In this document: positions 1 through 8,933 of the stretch, in pieces
Numbering within the stretch: position 1 is the stretch's first letter
How the letters are laid out: each line of letters starts with the position of its first letter
Source of the DNA: Burkholderia anthina
Lineage (GTDB): Bacteria > Pseudomonadota > Gammaproteobacteria > Burkholderiales > Burkholderiaceae
Assembly (NCBI RefSeq): GCF_001547525.1
Contig: NZ_CM003768.1
Span: 1,054,001-1,118,000 of the forward strand
DNA: 64,000 nt
Direction of reading: 5' to 3'
The notes under the pieces: generated by a model
Databases searched by the model: none
Seen by the model: only the letters and a program-made list of their open reading frames with translations
Told to the model about the DNA's origin: nothing
Position numbers and translations under genes: made by a program

Positions 1-1
1 G

Positions 2-1996
2 CAGCCGCTGCTCGTGCAGTCCTACGCGAGCCTGCGCACCGAAGGCGTCGCGTTCTCGATCGAGCATCGGCTGATCCACGCGGACGGCACCGAGCGCTAC
101 GTGCTGCATCAGGCGGAGTCCGGCCGCGATCCGAATCACGCGATCATCCTGCGCGGCATCGTCCAGGACATCACCGAGCGCAAGATGCAGCAGGGCCGCA
201 TCGAATACCTCGCCAATCACGACGCGCTGACCGGCCTGCCGAACCGCAACCTGCTCGGCGACCGGATGGAGCAGGCGATGTCGCAGGCGCGGCGCACCGG
301 GCAACTGATCGCGGTGATGGTGCTCGACCTGGACCGCTTCAAGCATATCAACGACAGCTTCGGCCACTCGGCGGGCGACGCGCTGCTGCGGGTCGTCGCC
401 GCGCGGCTCAAGAGTTCGGTGCGCGACGGGGACACGGTCGCGCGGCTTGGCGGCGACGAGTTCGTCGTGATGCTGGTCAACCTGTCGACGGCGTCGGACG
501 CGGACGCGATCGCCCGCAAGATCCTGGACACCTTCGTCGCGCCGTTCGTGCTCGACGGCCACGACCTGCACGTGACGACGAGCGTCGGCGTCAGCCTTTA
601 CCCGACCGACGGCACCGACGCGGAGACGCTGCTGAAGACGGCCGATGCCGCGCTGTATTGCGCGAAGGAACACGGACGCAACTGCTATAGCTTCTATACG
701 CGCGAACTGGGCGCGCGCGTCGAGGAGCACGCCATCCTCGAAAACGCGCTGCATCAGGCCGTGTCGAATGGCGAACTCGAGCTGTACTACCAGCCGAAGG
801 TCGATCTCAAGACCGGCCAGATCAGCGGCGTCGAAGCGCTGATTCGCTGGCGACGCCCGGGAATCGGCGTGATTCCGCCCGACCGCTTCATCCCGATCGC
901 CGAAGAAACCGGGCTGATTCTGCCGATCGGAGAATGGGTGCTGCGCACCGCGTGCGCCCAGGCCGTCGCGTGGCGCCGGGAAGGGCATCCGCCGATCCGG
1001 ATTGCCGTCAACCTGTCCGCGCGCCAGTTCCGGCAGCAGGACGTGGCCCACCTGGTGCGCACCGCGCTCGCGGAAACCGGTCTCGAGCCGGATTCGCTCG
1101 AACTGGAGCTGACCGAAAGCGTGTTGATGGAGGACTCCAATGCGATCGCCCATACGCTGCGCGAACTGAAGGCGCTCGGCGTCGTGCTGTCGCTGGACGA
1201 TTTCGGCACCGGCTATTCGAGCCTGTCCTACCTGAAGGACTTGCCGATCGACGTCGTCAAGATCGATCGTTCGTTCCTCAGCGACGTCACCACCAGCGCG
1301 GAAGGCGCGTCGCTGACGCGCTCGATCATCGCGATGGCGGAGTCGCTGCACATGGAGACGGTGGCCGAGGGCGTGGAGACGGAAGCCCAGCTGTCGTTCC
1401 TGAACCGGCATCGCTGCCATGCGATGCAGGGCTACTACTTCAGCCATCCGGTCACCGGCGACGAGATCGCCGACATGCTGTCCGCCGGCTCGGAGCTGCC
1501 CGAGCACTGCCGGCAGCGCGAACTGCTGCACCGCACGCTGCTGCTGGTGGACGACGACCGCGCGGTGCTGCAGATGCTCCGGCAGGCGCTCGGCCGCGAC
1601 GGCTACGAGATTCTCGACACCACTGATCCCGACGAAGCGCTCGACCTGCTGGCCCAGCATCGCGTCGGCGTGATCGTGTCGGACTTCCGGATGCCGAGCG
1701 TGTCCGGGCTCGACCTGCTGCAGCGGGTCAAGGCGCTGTACCCGGACATCGTGCGCATCCTGCTGTCCAGCTACGGCGACGGCGCGTCGATCGCCGACGC
1801 GTCCGGCAACGGGTCCGTTCAGAAGCTGCTGATCAAGCCATGGGACGTCGCGCTGCTGCGCAAGCACATTGCCGAGTCGTTCCAGCGGTTCGAGCACACG
1901 TCGCTGAGCGGCGGGGATCTCGGGGTGGCGCGTCTCGGCATTCGCCGGACTCCGCCGCGGTCGCTCGACGTGGCGGAACCGCACAACCGCCCTTGA
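2..1996 (+). CDS. GGDEF-EAL-receiver c-di-GMP protein, 5' truncated by the window
   Basis: The open frame runs in from the left edge, so the true start lies outside; 664 codons are visible. Order: the end of a PAS/PAC module (GIVQDITERK), a GGDEF domain (nt about 200-690), an EAL domain (about 730-1490) and a C-terminal receiver domain (about 1535-1880). The GGDEF motif is intact (nt 449-463) and is preceded by an RxxD product-inhibition site (RDGD, five residues upstream). The EAL motif (nt 833-841), DDFGTGYSSL and EGVET are also intact, so both synthesis and breakdown of c-di-GMP are possible. The receiver has the acidic pocket VDDD, the phospho-acceptor region VSDFRMP and the KP lysine. 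A C-terminal receiver on a GGDEF-EAL protein suggests control by a histidine kinase not seen here. It lies 617 bp upstream of the Tad pilin gene on the same strand, so a role in pilus or biofilm control is plausible but inferred. Confidence 0.93.
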   Translation, partial: QPLLVQSYASLRTEGVAFSIEHRLIHADGTERYVLHQAESGRDPNHAIILRGIVQDITERKMQQGRIEYLANHDALTGLPNRNLLGDRMEQAMSQARRTGQLIAVMVLDLDRFKHINDSFGHSAGDALLRVVAARLKSSVRDGDTVARLGGDEFVVMLVNLSTASDADAIARKILDTFVAPFVLDGHDLHVTTSVGVSLYPTDGTDAETLLKTADAALYCAKEHGRNCYSFYTRELGARVEEHAILENALHQAVSNGELELYYQPKVDLKTGQISGVEALIRWRRPGIGVIPPDRFIPIAEETGLILPIGEWVLRTACAQAVAWRREGHPPIRIAVNLSARQFRQQDVAHLVRTALAETGLEPDSLELELTESVLMEDSNAIAHTLRELKALGVVLSLDDFGTGYSSLSYLKDLPIDVVKIDRSFLSDVTTSAEGASLTRSIIAMAESLHMETVAEGVETEAQLSFLNRHRCHAMQGYYFSHPVTGDEIADMLSAGSELPEHCRQRELLHRTLLLVDDDRAVLQMLRQALGRDGYEILDTTDPDEALDLLAQHRVGVIVSDFRMPSVSGLDLLQRVKALYPDIVRILLSSYGDGASIADASGNGSVQKLLIKPWDVALLRKHIAESFQRFEHTSLSGGDLGVARLGIRRTPPRSLDVAEPHNRP

Positions 1997-2613
1997 CCGG
2001 AAGGCGCCGCCGCGCGTCATTGTCCGCAGTCATGACGGCACATGAATGGACCTGGAAAGTGCAATCGTGAATCACGCCGCGCGACGCCGATCGAGCGGCA
2101 CGTCGTGCCCGGATCGATCGCCAAGGATCGATACCCAGGTAATAAGGAGAATTGCGCGGCGGTCAAAAATTGAACAAATGCGTAAATTGTTCCCGATTCC
2201 GGAAATCGCCCATCCGAAGCAGTAAGGATTCTTAATCGGGCTCGCAATGACATCATGGAGGGCGCAGTAATTACCCCGCGCGTCGAGTTCCGGATTTACT
2301 TGTGCACGGGCATTTTCATAAATACATTTCGACGCTAAATTATTTGAAAACGCCGAAAAAATTGTCTATACCCTAGACGAATCAGGCTGATCCGCATCGT
2401 GCCGATGCGGGCACGCAACAAGCGGGCGCTGGCAATGGCCGACGCCAGCAACCGCGCGTTGCAGCGATCGAATGGATTCCGGGGGATGCGAACGGCCCGT
2501 TGCCCGGGCTGCCGCATGAGTCGTGAATGGGCGAACGCAGTGCGCGCCACCGAAGCAACACCGCGTCTTTACATTCAACGGTCGATCAACGACCCCGTCA
2601 CACGGAGGTTGTC
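1997..2613. other. Intergenic region upstream of the Tad operon
   Basis: No convincing gene is present. The centre (about 2150-2390) is clearly AT-richer than the flanking genes and carries the best promoter candidate for the Tad locus (2344-2372). The remaining 240 bp before flp is GC-rich and would be a long leader if that promoter is used. Short frames here have no ribosome binding site and no recognisable protein. Confidence 0.6.
2344..2372 (+). promoter_or_regulatory. Putative sigma-70 promoter for the Tad operon
   Basis: TTGAAA (2344-2349) and TATACC (2367-2372) are separated by 17 bp inside an AT-rich stretch. The flp start codon is about 240 bp downstream, implying a long leader. The assignment rests on the match and position only. 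Confidence 0.4.
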
Positions 2614-2796
2614 ATGCTGCACTACGTCAAATCCCTGCTGCGTGATGAACGCGGCGTCAGCTCGCTCGAATACGCGGTTCTCGCCGGCATCGTGGTCGTC
2701 GCGCTGGCGGCGGTCGGGGTGATCCTGAGCAGCAACACCGGTGGCCTGCCGGCCGTGTTCACGTCGCTGATCAACAAGGTCACCGCGCTGATCTGA
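2614..2796 (+). CDS. flp: Flp-type pilin subunit (60 aa)
   Basis: Small type IVb pilin that polymerises into the Tad/Flp adhesive pilus. The prepilin site is clear: the short basic leader ends at G14, followed by VSSLEY, giving the family pattern G-x4-EY with Glu at +5 of the mature protein. A hydrophobic helix (VLAGIVVVALAAVGVIL) follows. The start is fixed by the ribosome binding site GGAGG (2604-2608), five bases before the ATG; an in-frame longer version has no such signal. It is the first gene of the Tad cluster and precedes the prepilin peptidase by 89 bp, a larger gap than any later in the operon, as expected if pilin is made in excess. Confidence 0.95.
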   Translation: MLHYVKSLLRDERGVSSLEYAVLAGIVVVALAAVGVILSSNTGGLPAVFTSLINKVTALI

Positions 2797-2885
2797 CCTC
2801 CCTCAACCCGCGCGCCGCCGACGAATACACGGATCCGCAGCGGTACGACGTATCCAGCCGGGGCGCGCCGACGGACGGCTCTCCG

Positions 2886-3368
2886 ATGCTCCATCTCGTA
2901 CAGTCGGCGGCGACGCTCGTGCTGATGTCGCTCGTGCTGCAGGACGTGCGCACGCGGCGCCTGTCGAACCGCACGGTGCTCGCGTTCGCGATGCTGTATT
3001 TCGTCGCGGCCGCGCTCGCGCGCGAAGGGCTCGCGCAGTTCGCCGCTCACGTGGGGACCGCGGCGGCGATGCTGCTGCTGTTCGCCGGACTGCGTCACGC
3101 CGGCTGGGTCGGCGGCGGCGACGTGAAGCTGGCGGCGGCCGTCTTCCTGTGGGCCGGGCCGGGCCTCGCGCTGCCGGTGCTGACGATCGTCGGCGCGAGC
3201 GGCGCGGCGTGCGGCCTCGCCGTGCTCGCGGCCGTCGCATGGCAGCGCTGGCGCATCGCACCGGCGCGCACGATCGACACGCGCGGCGTGCCGTACGGCG
3301 TCGCGCTTTCGCTCGGCGGCGCACTGGCCGTCTGGGCGCCGTTTCCTCACGCGGTTTCGCTCACCTAG
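2886..3368 (+). CDS. cpaA: Prepilin peptidase CpaA/TadV (160 aa)
   Basis: Inner-membrane aspartyl protease that cleaves the leader of Flp pilin and the TadE/TadG pseudopilins. The two catalytic aspartates of the type IV prepilin peptidase family are visible: D20 in QDVRTRRLSN and D79 in the GGGDVKL motif. Around five to six hydrophobic segments span the protein. Its 160-residue length is typical of the short CpaA/TadV form, which lacks the N-terminal methylase domain of PilD. It sits between flp and cpaB, the usual position. No strong ribosome binding site is visible before the ATG. Confidence 0.9.
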   Translation: MLHLVQSAATLVLMSLVLQDVRTRRLSNRTVLAFAMLYFVAAALAREGLAQFAAHVGTAAAMLLLFAGLRHAGWVGGGDVKLAAAVFLWAGPGLALPVLTIVGASGAACGLAVLAAVAWQRWRIAPARTIDTRGVPYGVALSLGGALAVWAPFPHAVSLT

Positions 3369-3385
3369 CGGGGACGCACGCCGCC

Positions 3386-4423
3386 ATGCCCAAACCTCTG
3401 AGAATGGCCGTGCTGATCATCGCTGCCGCCGTCGGTGCGTTCGTCCTGCGCCAGCTCTATGTCGCCGCGTCGACGCCGGCGGCGCCCGGCGCGGCGAGCG
3501 ACGTCAACGTGCGCGTCGCGGCGGCCGACCTGCCCGAAGGGCTGCTGCTGCGCGACAACGATCTCGCGTGGAAGCGCATCCCGAGTGCGCAGGTGCCGGC
3601 CGGCGCATTCGTCGAGTCCCAGCCGGGCGCGGACCTCAAGGGTGCGCTGCTGCGCAACCGCGTCGACGCCGGTACGCCGATCCGTGCGGACAACGTGATT
3701 CCGGCCGGCGCGCCGGACTTTCTCGCGGCCGCGCTGCAACCGGGCATGCGCGCGATCTCGGTGCCGGTCGACGACGTGTCGGGCAACGCAGGGCTGATCC
3801 AGCCGGGCGACTTCGTCGACGTCGTGCTCACGCAGCAGATCGGTGGCTCCGCGACGACACCCGGCACGTTCGAAGCGGAGACGGTCGTGCGCCGTGCTCG
3901 CGTGCTCGCCGTCGGCTCGGAATTCCAGCGCGCGAAGGCGCCCGCGAGCGCGCCCGATGCGCCGGTGCGCGCGCGCACGGTCACGCTCGAGGTCGCGCCG
4001 CGCACGGCGCAGGTCGTGCTGGTCGCGACGCGCCTCGGTTCGCTGTCGCTCGCGCTGCGCAGCTTCGCGACGAGCGACCGCCGCGATGCGGCGGGCGGCG
4101 CCGAACAGGAGCCCGATACGCCGCCGGTGTGGGCCGGCGACGTATCGCGCGCGTTCCGCGACGCGGCGCGCTCCCCGTCCGCGAAAGCCGACACGGGCGC
4201 GCGGCCGGCACCGCAGGGCAATACGGTGGTGATCTATCGCGGTTCGTCGGTGGATGACGGCTCGCGTGGCGGCGGCGGTGGTGTGGGTACGCCGGGCCTT
4301 CCGCCGCTGCCATCCGGCTGGCCGGGCACGCCGGTTGCGCCGGTTGTGCCGGCCGCGCCCGCAGCGGGCACTGCTGCCGCCGACGCGACGGCGCAGGTGC
4401 CGCGGGCGGCGGTCGCGCAGTGA
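3386..4423 (+). CDS. cpaB: Tad pilus assembly protein CpaB/RcpC (345 aa)
   Basis: Periplasmic, inner-membrane-anchored component thought to link the secretin to the inner-membrane platform. The start at MPKPLRMAVLIIAAA gives a short N-terminal anchor (about residues 5-22). It is followed by a SAF/CpaB domain (VNVRVAAADLPEGLLLRDND, about 37-56) and the RcpC-type central domain (IQPGDFVDVVL, TVTLEVAPRTAQ). The last 90 or so residues are rich in Gly, Pro and Ala with no clear fold and may be a periplasmic tether. A longer in-frame version starting inside cpaA is rejected, because it would overlap most of the end of that gene and lose the N-terminal anchor. It lies 17 bp after cpaA. Confidence 0.92.
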   Translation: MPKPLRMAVLIIAAAVGAFVLRQLYVAASTPAAPGAASDVNVRVAAADLPEGLLLRDNDLAWKRIPSAQVPAGAFVESQPGADLKGALLRNRVDAGTPIRADNVIPAGAPDFLAAALQPGMRAISVPVDDVSGNAGLIQPGDFVDVVLTQQIGGSATTPGTFEAETVVRRARVLAVGSEFQRAKAPASAPDAPVRARTVTLEVAPRTAQVVLVATRLGSLSLALRSFATSDRRDAAGGAEQEPDTPPVWAGDVSRAFRDAARSPSAKADTGARPAPQGNTVVIYRGSSVDDGSRGGGGGVGTPGLPPLPSGWPGTPVAPVVPAAPAAGTAAADATAQVPRAAVAQ

Positions 4424-4486
4424 CGCGATGACGAGGTGTCGATTCGGAACCGGCCGCCCGGCGGCCGGCATTTGACGGGAACACGA

Positions 4487-5869
4487 ATGGTGCGCATGGT
4501 TCGTTGGATCGCTTTCTGGTGCGTGGCCTGCGTCGTCGCGCCGGGCGTCGCGCTCGCGCAGCGCGCGCAGGCCGCGGACGCCGGCGCGGCGCTGTCGATC
4601 GCGACCGGCAAGGGCGAGATGCTGTCGCTGCCGGAACCGGCGACCGCGATGTTCGTCGCGGACCCGAGCATCGCGGACATCCAGGTGCCGTCGCCGCGCA
4701 CCGTGTTCGTGTTCGGCAAGAAGGCCGGCACGACCTCGCTGATCGCGCTCGGCGCGAATCATCGGCCGATCCTGCGCCGGACCGTGATCGTGCAGGTCGA
4801 TACCGCATCGCTGCAGACGGTGCTCGACAGCCGTTTCCCGCAATTGAAGCTGTCGGTGACCGGCGCGCCCGGCTCGCTGATGGTGTCGGGCAAGGTGCCG
4901 AGCGCGGCCGACGCGGACGCCGTGATGCAGTCGCTCGCGCCTTATGTGAGCGACAAGGAAAAGATCGTCAACCGGCTCACGCTGTCGCGCCCGATCCAGG
5001 TGAACCTGCGCGTGCGCGTGACGGAAGTGAGCCGCAACATCACGCAGCAGCTCGGCATCAACTGGAGTTCGCTCGGCGCGGCAGGCAATTTCGTCGGCGG
5101 GCTGTTCAACGGACGCACGCTGTTCGATCCGACGAACAATCTGTTCAACCTGTCGCCGAGCGGCGCGTATTCGGTACGTGGCGGCTTCCATACGGGGCGC
5201 TGGTCGATCGACGTCGTGCTCGATGCGCTCGACCAGGAAGGGCTGATCACGATGCTCGCGGAGCCGAACCTTACCGCGATGTCCGGCCAGACCGCGAGCT
5301 TCCTCGCGGGCGGCGAGATTCCGATTCCGGTCGCGCAGGCCGGCAACACGACCGGCGCGATCACGGTCGAGTACAAGCCGTTCGGCGTGTCGCTCGACTT
5401 CACGCCGACCGTGCTCGCCGACAACCGGATCAGCCTGAAGGTGCGCCCGGAAGTGAGCGAGGTCGATACGAGCAACAGCGTGACGACTGGCAGCATCACG
5501 GTGCCGGGGCTCTCCGTGCGGCGCGTGGAGACGACGGTCGAGCTGTCGAGCGGGCAGAGCTTCGCGATCGGCGGCCTGCTGCAGAGCCAGACCGCGGATA
5601 CCGTGTCGCAGGTTCCGGGGCTCGGCCGGCTGCCGATCATCGGCCGGCTGTTTTCATCGAAGAACTTCCAGGACCACAAGACCGAAGTCGTCGTGATCGT
5701 GACGCCGTACATCGTGCAGCCGACGGGGCCTGGCCAGCTCGAGCAGGCGCTCGACACCGTCGCGCGGCCGAGCAGCGACCTCGAGTTCGCGATCCAGCGC
5801 AATCTCGGGCTGGACCTGTTGTCGGGCGACACGCCGCGTCTCGTCGGCGCCGCGGGCTTCGTGTACTGA
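4487..5869 (+). CDS. cpaC: Tad secretin CpaC/RcpA (460 aa)
   Basis: Outer-membrane secretin through which the Flp pilus emerges. It has a signal peptide (MVRMVRWIAFWCVACVVAPG to about residue 30), an N-terminal pilus-secretin domain, a BON-like segment (about 110-170) and the conserved C-terminal secretin core with VPGLGRLPIIGRLFSS and the final strand TEVVVIVTPYIVQP. The ATG at 4487 is preceded by GACGGGA (4474-4480). Alternative starts exist at 4436 (GTG) and 4496 (ATG). Length and domain order match CpaC proteins of Tad systems. Confidence 0.95.
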   Translation: MVRMVRWIAFWCVACVVAPGVALAQRAQAADAGAALSIATGKGEMLSLPEPATAMFVADPSIADIQVPSPRTVFVFGKKAGTTSLIALGANHRPILRRTVIVQVDTASLQTVLDSRFPQLKLSVTGAPGSLMVSGKVPSAADADAVMQSLAPYVSDKEKIVNRLTLSRPIQVNLRVRVTEVSRNITQQLGINWSSLGAAGNFVGGLFNGRTLFDPTNNLFNLSPSGAYSVRGGFHTGRWSIDVVLDALDQEGLITMLAEPNLTAMSGQTASFLAGGEIPIPVAQAGNTTGAITVEYKPFGVSLDFTPTVLADNRISLKVRPEVSEVDTSNSVTTGSITVPGLSVRRVETTVELSSGQSFAIGGLLQSQTADTVSQVPGLGRLPIIGRLFSSKNFQDHKTEVVVIVTPYIVQPTGPGQLEQALDTVARPSSDLEFAIQRNLGLDLLSGDTPRLVGAAGFVY

Positions 5870-5883
5870 GCCAAGGAGCGCGC

Positions 5884-6267
5884 ATGCGAGTTCGAACCCT
5901 GTTCACCGCACCGTTGCCGCTGGCGCTCGCGGCGTGCCTGTCGGCGCCGCCGCCGATCAACCTGCCCGATGCGCGCGCGGTCGGCTTCGACGGCGTGCGC
6001 GCGGTGCCGCCCGATTGCGCGAAGCTGATGCAGCCGTCGCATCTCGTCGATGCAGGGTTCGGGCGGCCCGGCGTGCCGTTCGGCTGCGCGACCTACACGA
6101 ATCTCGCGACGATGCTCGCGCGCCCGGAAGACCTCGTCGCGCCCGTGCCGTACGGCGGCGCCGATGCGCAAGTGGCGGCCGACGCGGTGCGCCGCTACGT
6201 CGAGGACCGCGTGAAGCAGCCCCCGCCGGGCAAGACGCTGACGACGACCGGCTCGTCCGGTCATTGA
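5884..6267 (+). CDS. cpaD: CpaD-family pilus lipoprotein (127 aa)
   Basis: Short outer-membrane lipoprotein. The lipobox LAAC puts the acylated cysteine at residue 18. The segment FGCATYTNLATMLARPEDLV (about 67-86) matches the conserved core of CpaD proteins, which are accessory lipoproteins for the Tad secretin. It is shorter than typical CpaD (around 200 aa), consistent with the reduced form found in some beta-proteobacterial loci. It starts 14 bp after cpaC behind AAGGAGCG and precedes cpaE. The family call is moderate because the protein is short and low in complexity. Confidence 0.75.
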   Translation: MRVRTLFTAPLPLALAACLSAPPPINLPDARAVGFDGVRAVPPDCAKLMQPSHLVDAGFGRPGVPFGCATYTNLATMLARPEDLVAPVPYGGADAQVAADAVRRYVEDRVKQPPPGKTLTTTGSSGH

Positions 6268-6288
6268 CCCACTGACGATGCGATCGCG

Positions 6289-7512
6289 ATGCCGCCCATG
6301 AACGTCCTCGACCGCCAGAACGCCAAGCGCGCCGCCTCCGCCGGAGCGGCGGATCTCCTCGCGGTCGTGTCCGATGCCGGCAGCGAGGACGTGATCCGCC
6401 GTGTCGCGCAGGATCTGTCGATCGCGCGCGCCCACGTGCATCCGGGCGACTGCGACGACGCGATCCGGTTGCTGCAGCAGCAAGAGCGCTCGCCGCGGCA
6501 ACTGATCGTCGACGTGTCGGATTCGGTGCTGCCGGTGTCGGACCTGATGCGGCTCGCGGACGTGTGCGATCCGTCGGTGAGGGTCGTCGCGATCGGCACG
6601 CAGAACGACGTCGGGCTGTTCCGCAACCTGCTCGGCATCGGCGTGCAGGACTACATCGTGAAGCCGCTGACCGTCGAGCTGATGCGGCGCGCGCTGACCA
6701 CGACGGAGTCGGTCGTGCAGGTGCGTACCGGCAAGATCGTGAGCTTCGTCGGCGCGCGCGGCGGCGTCGGCACGACGACGATCGCGGTCAGCCTCGCGCG
6801 CTGCCTGGCGGGGGAGAAGCGGCGGCGCGTCGCGTACGTCGATCTGAACCTGCATGGCGGCGCCGCGAACTCGATGCTCGGGCTGTCGAGCAACAACGGG
6901 CTGATCGAATTGCTGAACATGGAACGGCGCCCCGACGACGCGTTGTTCGACCGCATGTTCGTCACGAAGGGCGACCGCCTGCACGTGCTGTCGGCCGAAC
7001 TCGCATACGGCGAAGACGCGCTGCTGCGCGACGATGCGATCGCGCAGCTCGTCGACATGCTGAAGGATCGTTTCCATTACGTGCTGTTCGACGTCGGCTA
7101 CCGCGCCGGCAAGCTGTTCGAGGATGCACTGACGGCGTCCGATCTCGTCTATATCGTCGCCGACCGGTCGGTGCACGCCGCGTACGAGGCCGCGCGGCTT
7201 GCGCGCTTCGTGAAGGAAATGCCGGGCGAGCGGCTGCTGTCGATGGTGCTGAACAATCCGCTTGAGCCGGTCAAGGGGCGCGTCGCGCAGTCGGATTTCG
7301 AGGATGCGTTCGGCGGTGTGCAACTGCGCGAGCTGCCGCACGAGGCACAGTCGCTCGCGATCGCCGAGAACCTGGGCGAGCCGATCGAACGCTCGAAACG
7401 CCGCGGCTTCCTGGACGAGATCCGGCTGCTCGCGAACGGCATCACCGGCGAATCGATGGCCGTCGCCGAGCCGTGGTATGCGCGCTTCATCAAATGGAGG
7501 AAGGGATCGTGA
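6289..7512 (+). CDS. cpaE: CpaE/TadZ ParA-like pilus-localising ATPase (407 aa)
   Basis: Cytoplasmic protein that places the Tad machine in the cell. Residues about 20-145 form an atypical receiver-like domain (DVSDSVLPVSDL, DYIVKPL). Residues about 150-390 form a SIMIBI/MinD-like ATPase with the deviant Walker A GARGGVGTTT (about 155-164), as usual in CpaE, followed by YVDLNLHGG and FDVGYR. The usual ParA lysine is replaced by Thr, a known TadZ trait, so ATP binding may differ from ParA. A second in-frame ATG lies nine bases downstream. The stop overlaps the GTG start of cpaF. Confidence 0.92.
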   Translation: MPPMNVLDRQNAKRAASAGAADLLAVVSDAGSEDVIRRVAQDLSIARAHVHPGDCDDAIRLLQQQERSPRQLIVDVSDSVLPVSDLMRLADVCDPSVRVVAIGTQNDVGLFRNLLGIGVQDYIVKPLTVELMRRALTTTESVVQVRTGKIVSFVGARGGVGTTTIAVSLARCLAGEKRRRVAYVDLNLHGGAANSMLGLSSNNGLIELLNMERRPDDALFDRMFVTKGDRLHVLSAELAYGEDALLRDDAIAQLVDMLKDRFHYVLFDVGYRAGKLFEDALTASDLVYIVADRSVHAAYEAARLARFVKEMPGERLLSMVLNNPLEPVKGRVAQSDFEDAFGGVQLRELPHEAQSLAIAENLGEPIERSKRRGFLDEIRLLANGITGESMAVAEPWYARFIKWRKGS

Positions 7513-8933
7513 CGTTCGGTACCCGCAAGCAGCCGACACCGGACTCTGCGCCGGCGGGTTCTCGCACCGCGCCGCACGACACCGCGCCCGCGCCGGGGCC
7601 GGCTGTAAGCCCGGTGCCTGCGTCCATGTCGACGTCGGCGCGTGCGGCCGCGGCGGCCGATACCCAGGAGGCGCTCATCCGCTCCGGGAAGTTCGACGCG
7701 ATCCGCTCGGCGGTGTTCGCGTCGATGAACATGTCGGCCGCGCTGATGAAGACGCGCGACGAAGTGCGGGCCGGCATCGAACAGGTGGCCGCGCACACGG
7801 TCGAGCGCGAGCGCCTGAAGATCACCACGGGCGAGCAGGTGCTGATCGTCGACGCGATCCTGAACGACATGTTCGGCGTCGGGCCGATCGAGCCGCTGCT
7901 TGCCGACGACACCGTGTCCGACATCCTCGTGAACGGCCCCGACCAGGTGTACGTCGAACGCGCGGGCCGGCTCGAGCTCACGCCGCTGAAGTTTCGCGAC
8001 AACGCGCACGTGACGAGCGTCGCGCAGCGGATCGCGGCGGCGGTCGGGCGCCGCGTCGACGAGAGCAGCCCGATGGTCGATGCGCGTCTTGCCGACGGCA
8101 GCCGCGTGAACGTGGTGCTGCCGCCGATCGCGATGCGCGGCGCGTCGATCTCGATCCGCAAGTTCGCGAAGCGCGACATCACGCTCGCGCGGATGGCGCA
8201 TCAGGGCAACATCTCGCACGGGATGCTGCAGGTCCTGAAGATCGCGTGCGCGTGCCGGCTGAACATCGTGATCTCGGGCGGCACCGGGTCGGGCAAGACG
8301 ACGCTGCTCAACGCGCTGTCGCAGCACATCGAGGAGCACGAGCGGATCGTGACGATCGAGGACGCGGCCGAGCTGCAACTGCTGCAGCCGCACGTGGTGA
8401 GCCTCGAGACGCGGCCCGAGAACACGGAAGGGCTCGGCGGCATCTCGCAGCGCGATCTCGTGCGCAACGCGCTGCGGATGCGGCCCGACCGCATCATCCT
8501 CGGCGAAATCCGCGGCGCGGAGGCGTTCGACGTGTTGCAGGCGATGAACACGGGCCACGACGGCTCGATGACGACGATCCACGCGAACTCGCCGCGCGAC
8601 GCGATCAGCCGGCTCGAAAGCATGGTCATGATGGCGAACGCGAACCTGCAGCTGCTGTCGATCCGGCGCCAGATCGCGAGCGCCGTGCATCTGTTCGTGC
8701 AGGTCGAGCGGATGCGCGACGGCGTGCGCCGCGTGACGCGGATCACCGAGATCGTCGGGATGGAAGGCGAAGTCGTGATCACGCAGGACCTGTTCGCGTT
8801 CCGCCAGGAAGGCGACACGACGCGCGACGCGGTGAAGGGCGTGTTCGAGGCGTCGTCGCTGCGGCCCGCCTTCGCGCCGCGCGCTGCGTATTACGGCGTC
8901 GAGGACGCGCTTAACGAGGCGTTCCGGCAATGA
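7509..8933 (+). CDS. cpaF: Tad secretion ATPase CpaF/TadA (474 aa)
   Basis: Hexameric type II/IV secretion ATPase that powers pilus assembly. I place the start at the GTG of GTGA (7509), overlapping the cpaE stop by four bases behind GGAGGAAGGGA. An upstream ATG at 7494 would remove that ribosome binding site. Walker A is GGTGSGKTTLL (about 257-267), the Asp box is VTIEDAAELQL, and the Walker B region is RPDRIILGEIRG (about 327-338) followed by HDGSMTTIHANSP (His box). The N-terminal 50 residues are Pro/Ala-rich and poorly ordered. Its stop overlaps the tadB start. Confidence 0.96.
   Translation: MTFGTRKQPTPDSAPAGSRTAPHDTAPAPGPAVSPVPASMSTSARAAAAADTQEALIRSGKFDAIRSAVFASMNMSAALMKTRDEVRAGIEQVAAHTVERERLKITTGEQVLIVDAILNDMFGVGPIEPLLADDTVSDILVNGPDQVYVERAGRLELTPLKFRDNAHVTSVAQRIAAAVGRRVDESSPMVDARLADGSRVNVVLPPIAMRGASISIRKFAKRDITLARMAHQGNISHGMLQVLKIACACRLNIVISGGTGSGKTTLLNALSQHIEEHERIVTIEDAAELQLLQPHVVSLETRPENTEGLGGISQRDLVRNALRMRPDRIILGEIRGAEAFDVLQAMNTGHDGSMTTIHANSPRDAISRLESMVMMANANLQLLSIRRQIASAVHLFVQVERMRDGVRRVTRITEIVGMEGEVVITQDLFAFRQEGDTTRDAVKGVFEASSLRPAFAPRAAYYGVEDALNEAFRQ

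Noticed and set aside
4942..7539. Very long minus-strand open frame across the Tad genes
   Set aside because: It is antisense to cpaC, cpaD and cpaE, rich in Arg/His/Asp and without any domain; a GC-bias shadow.
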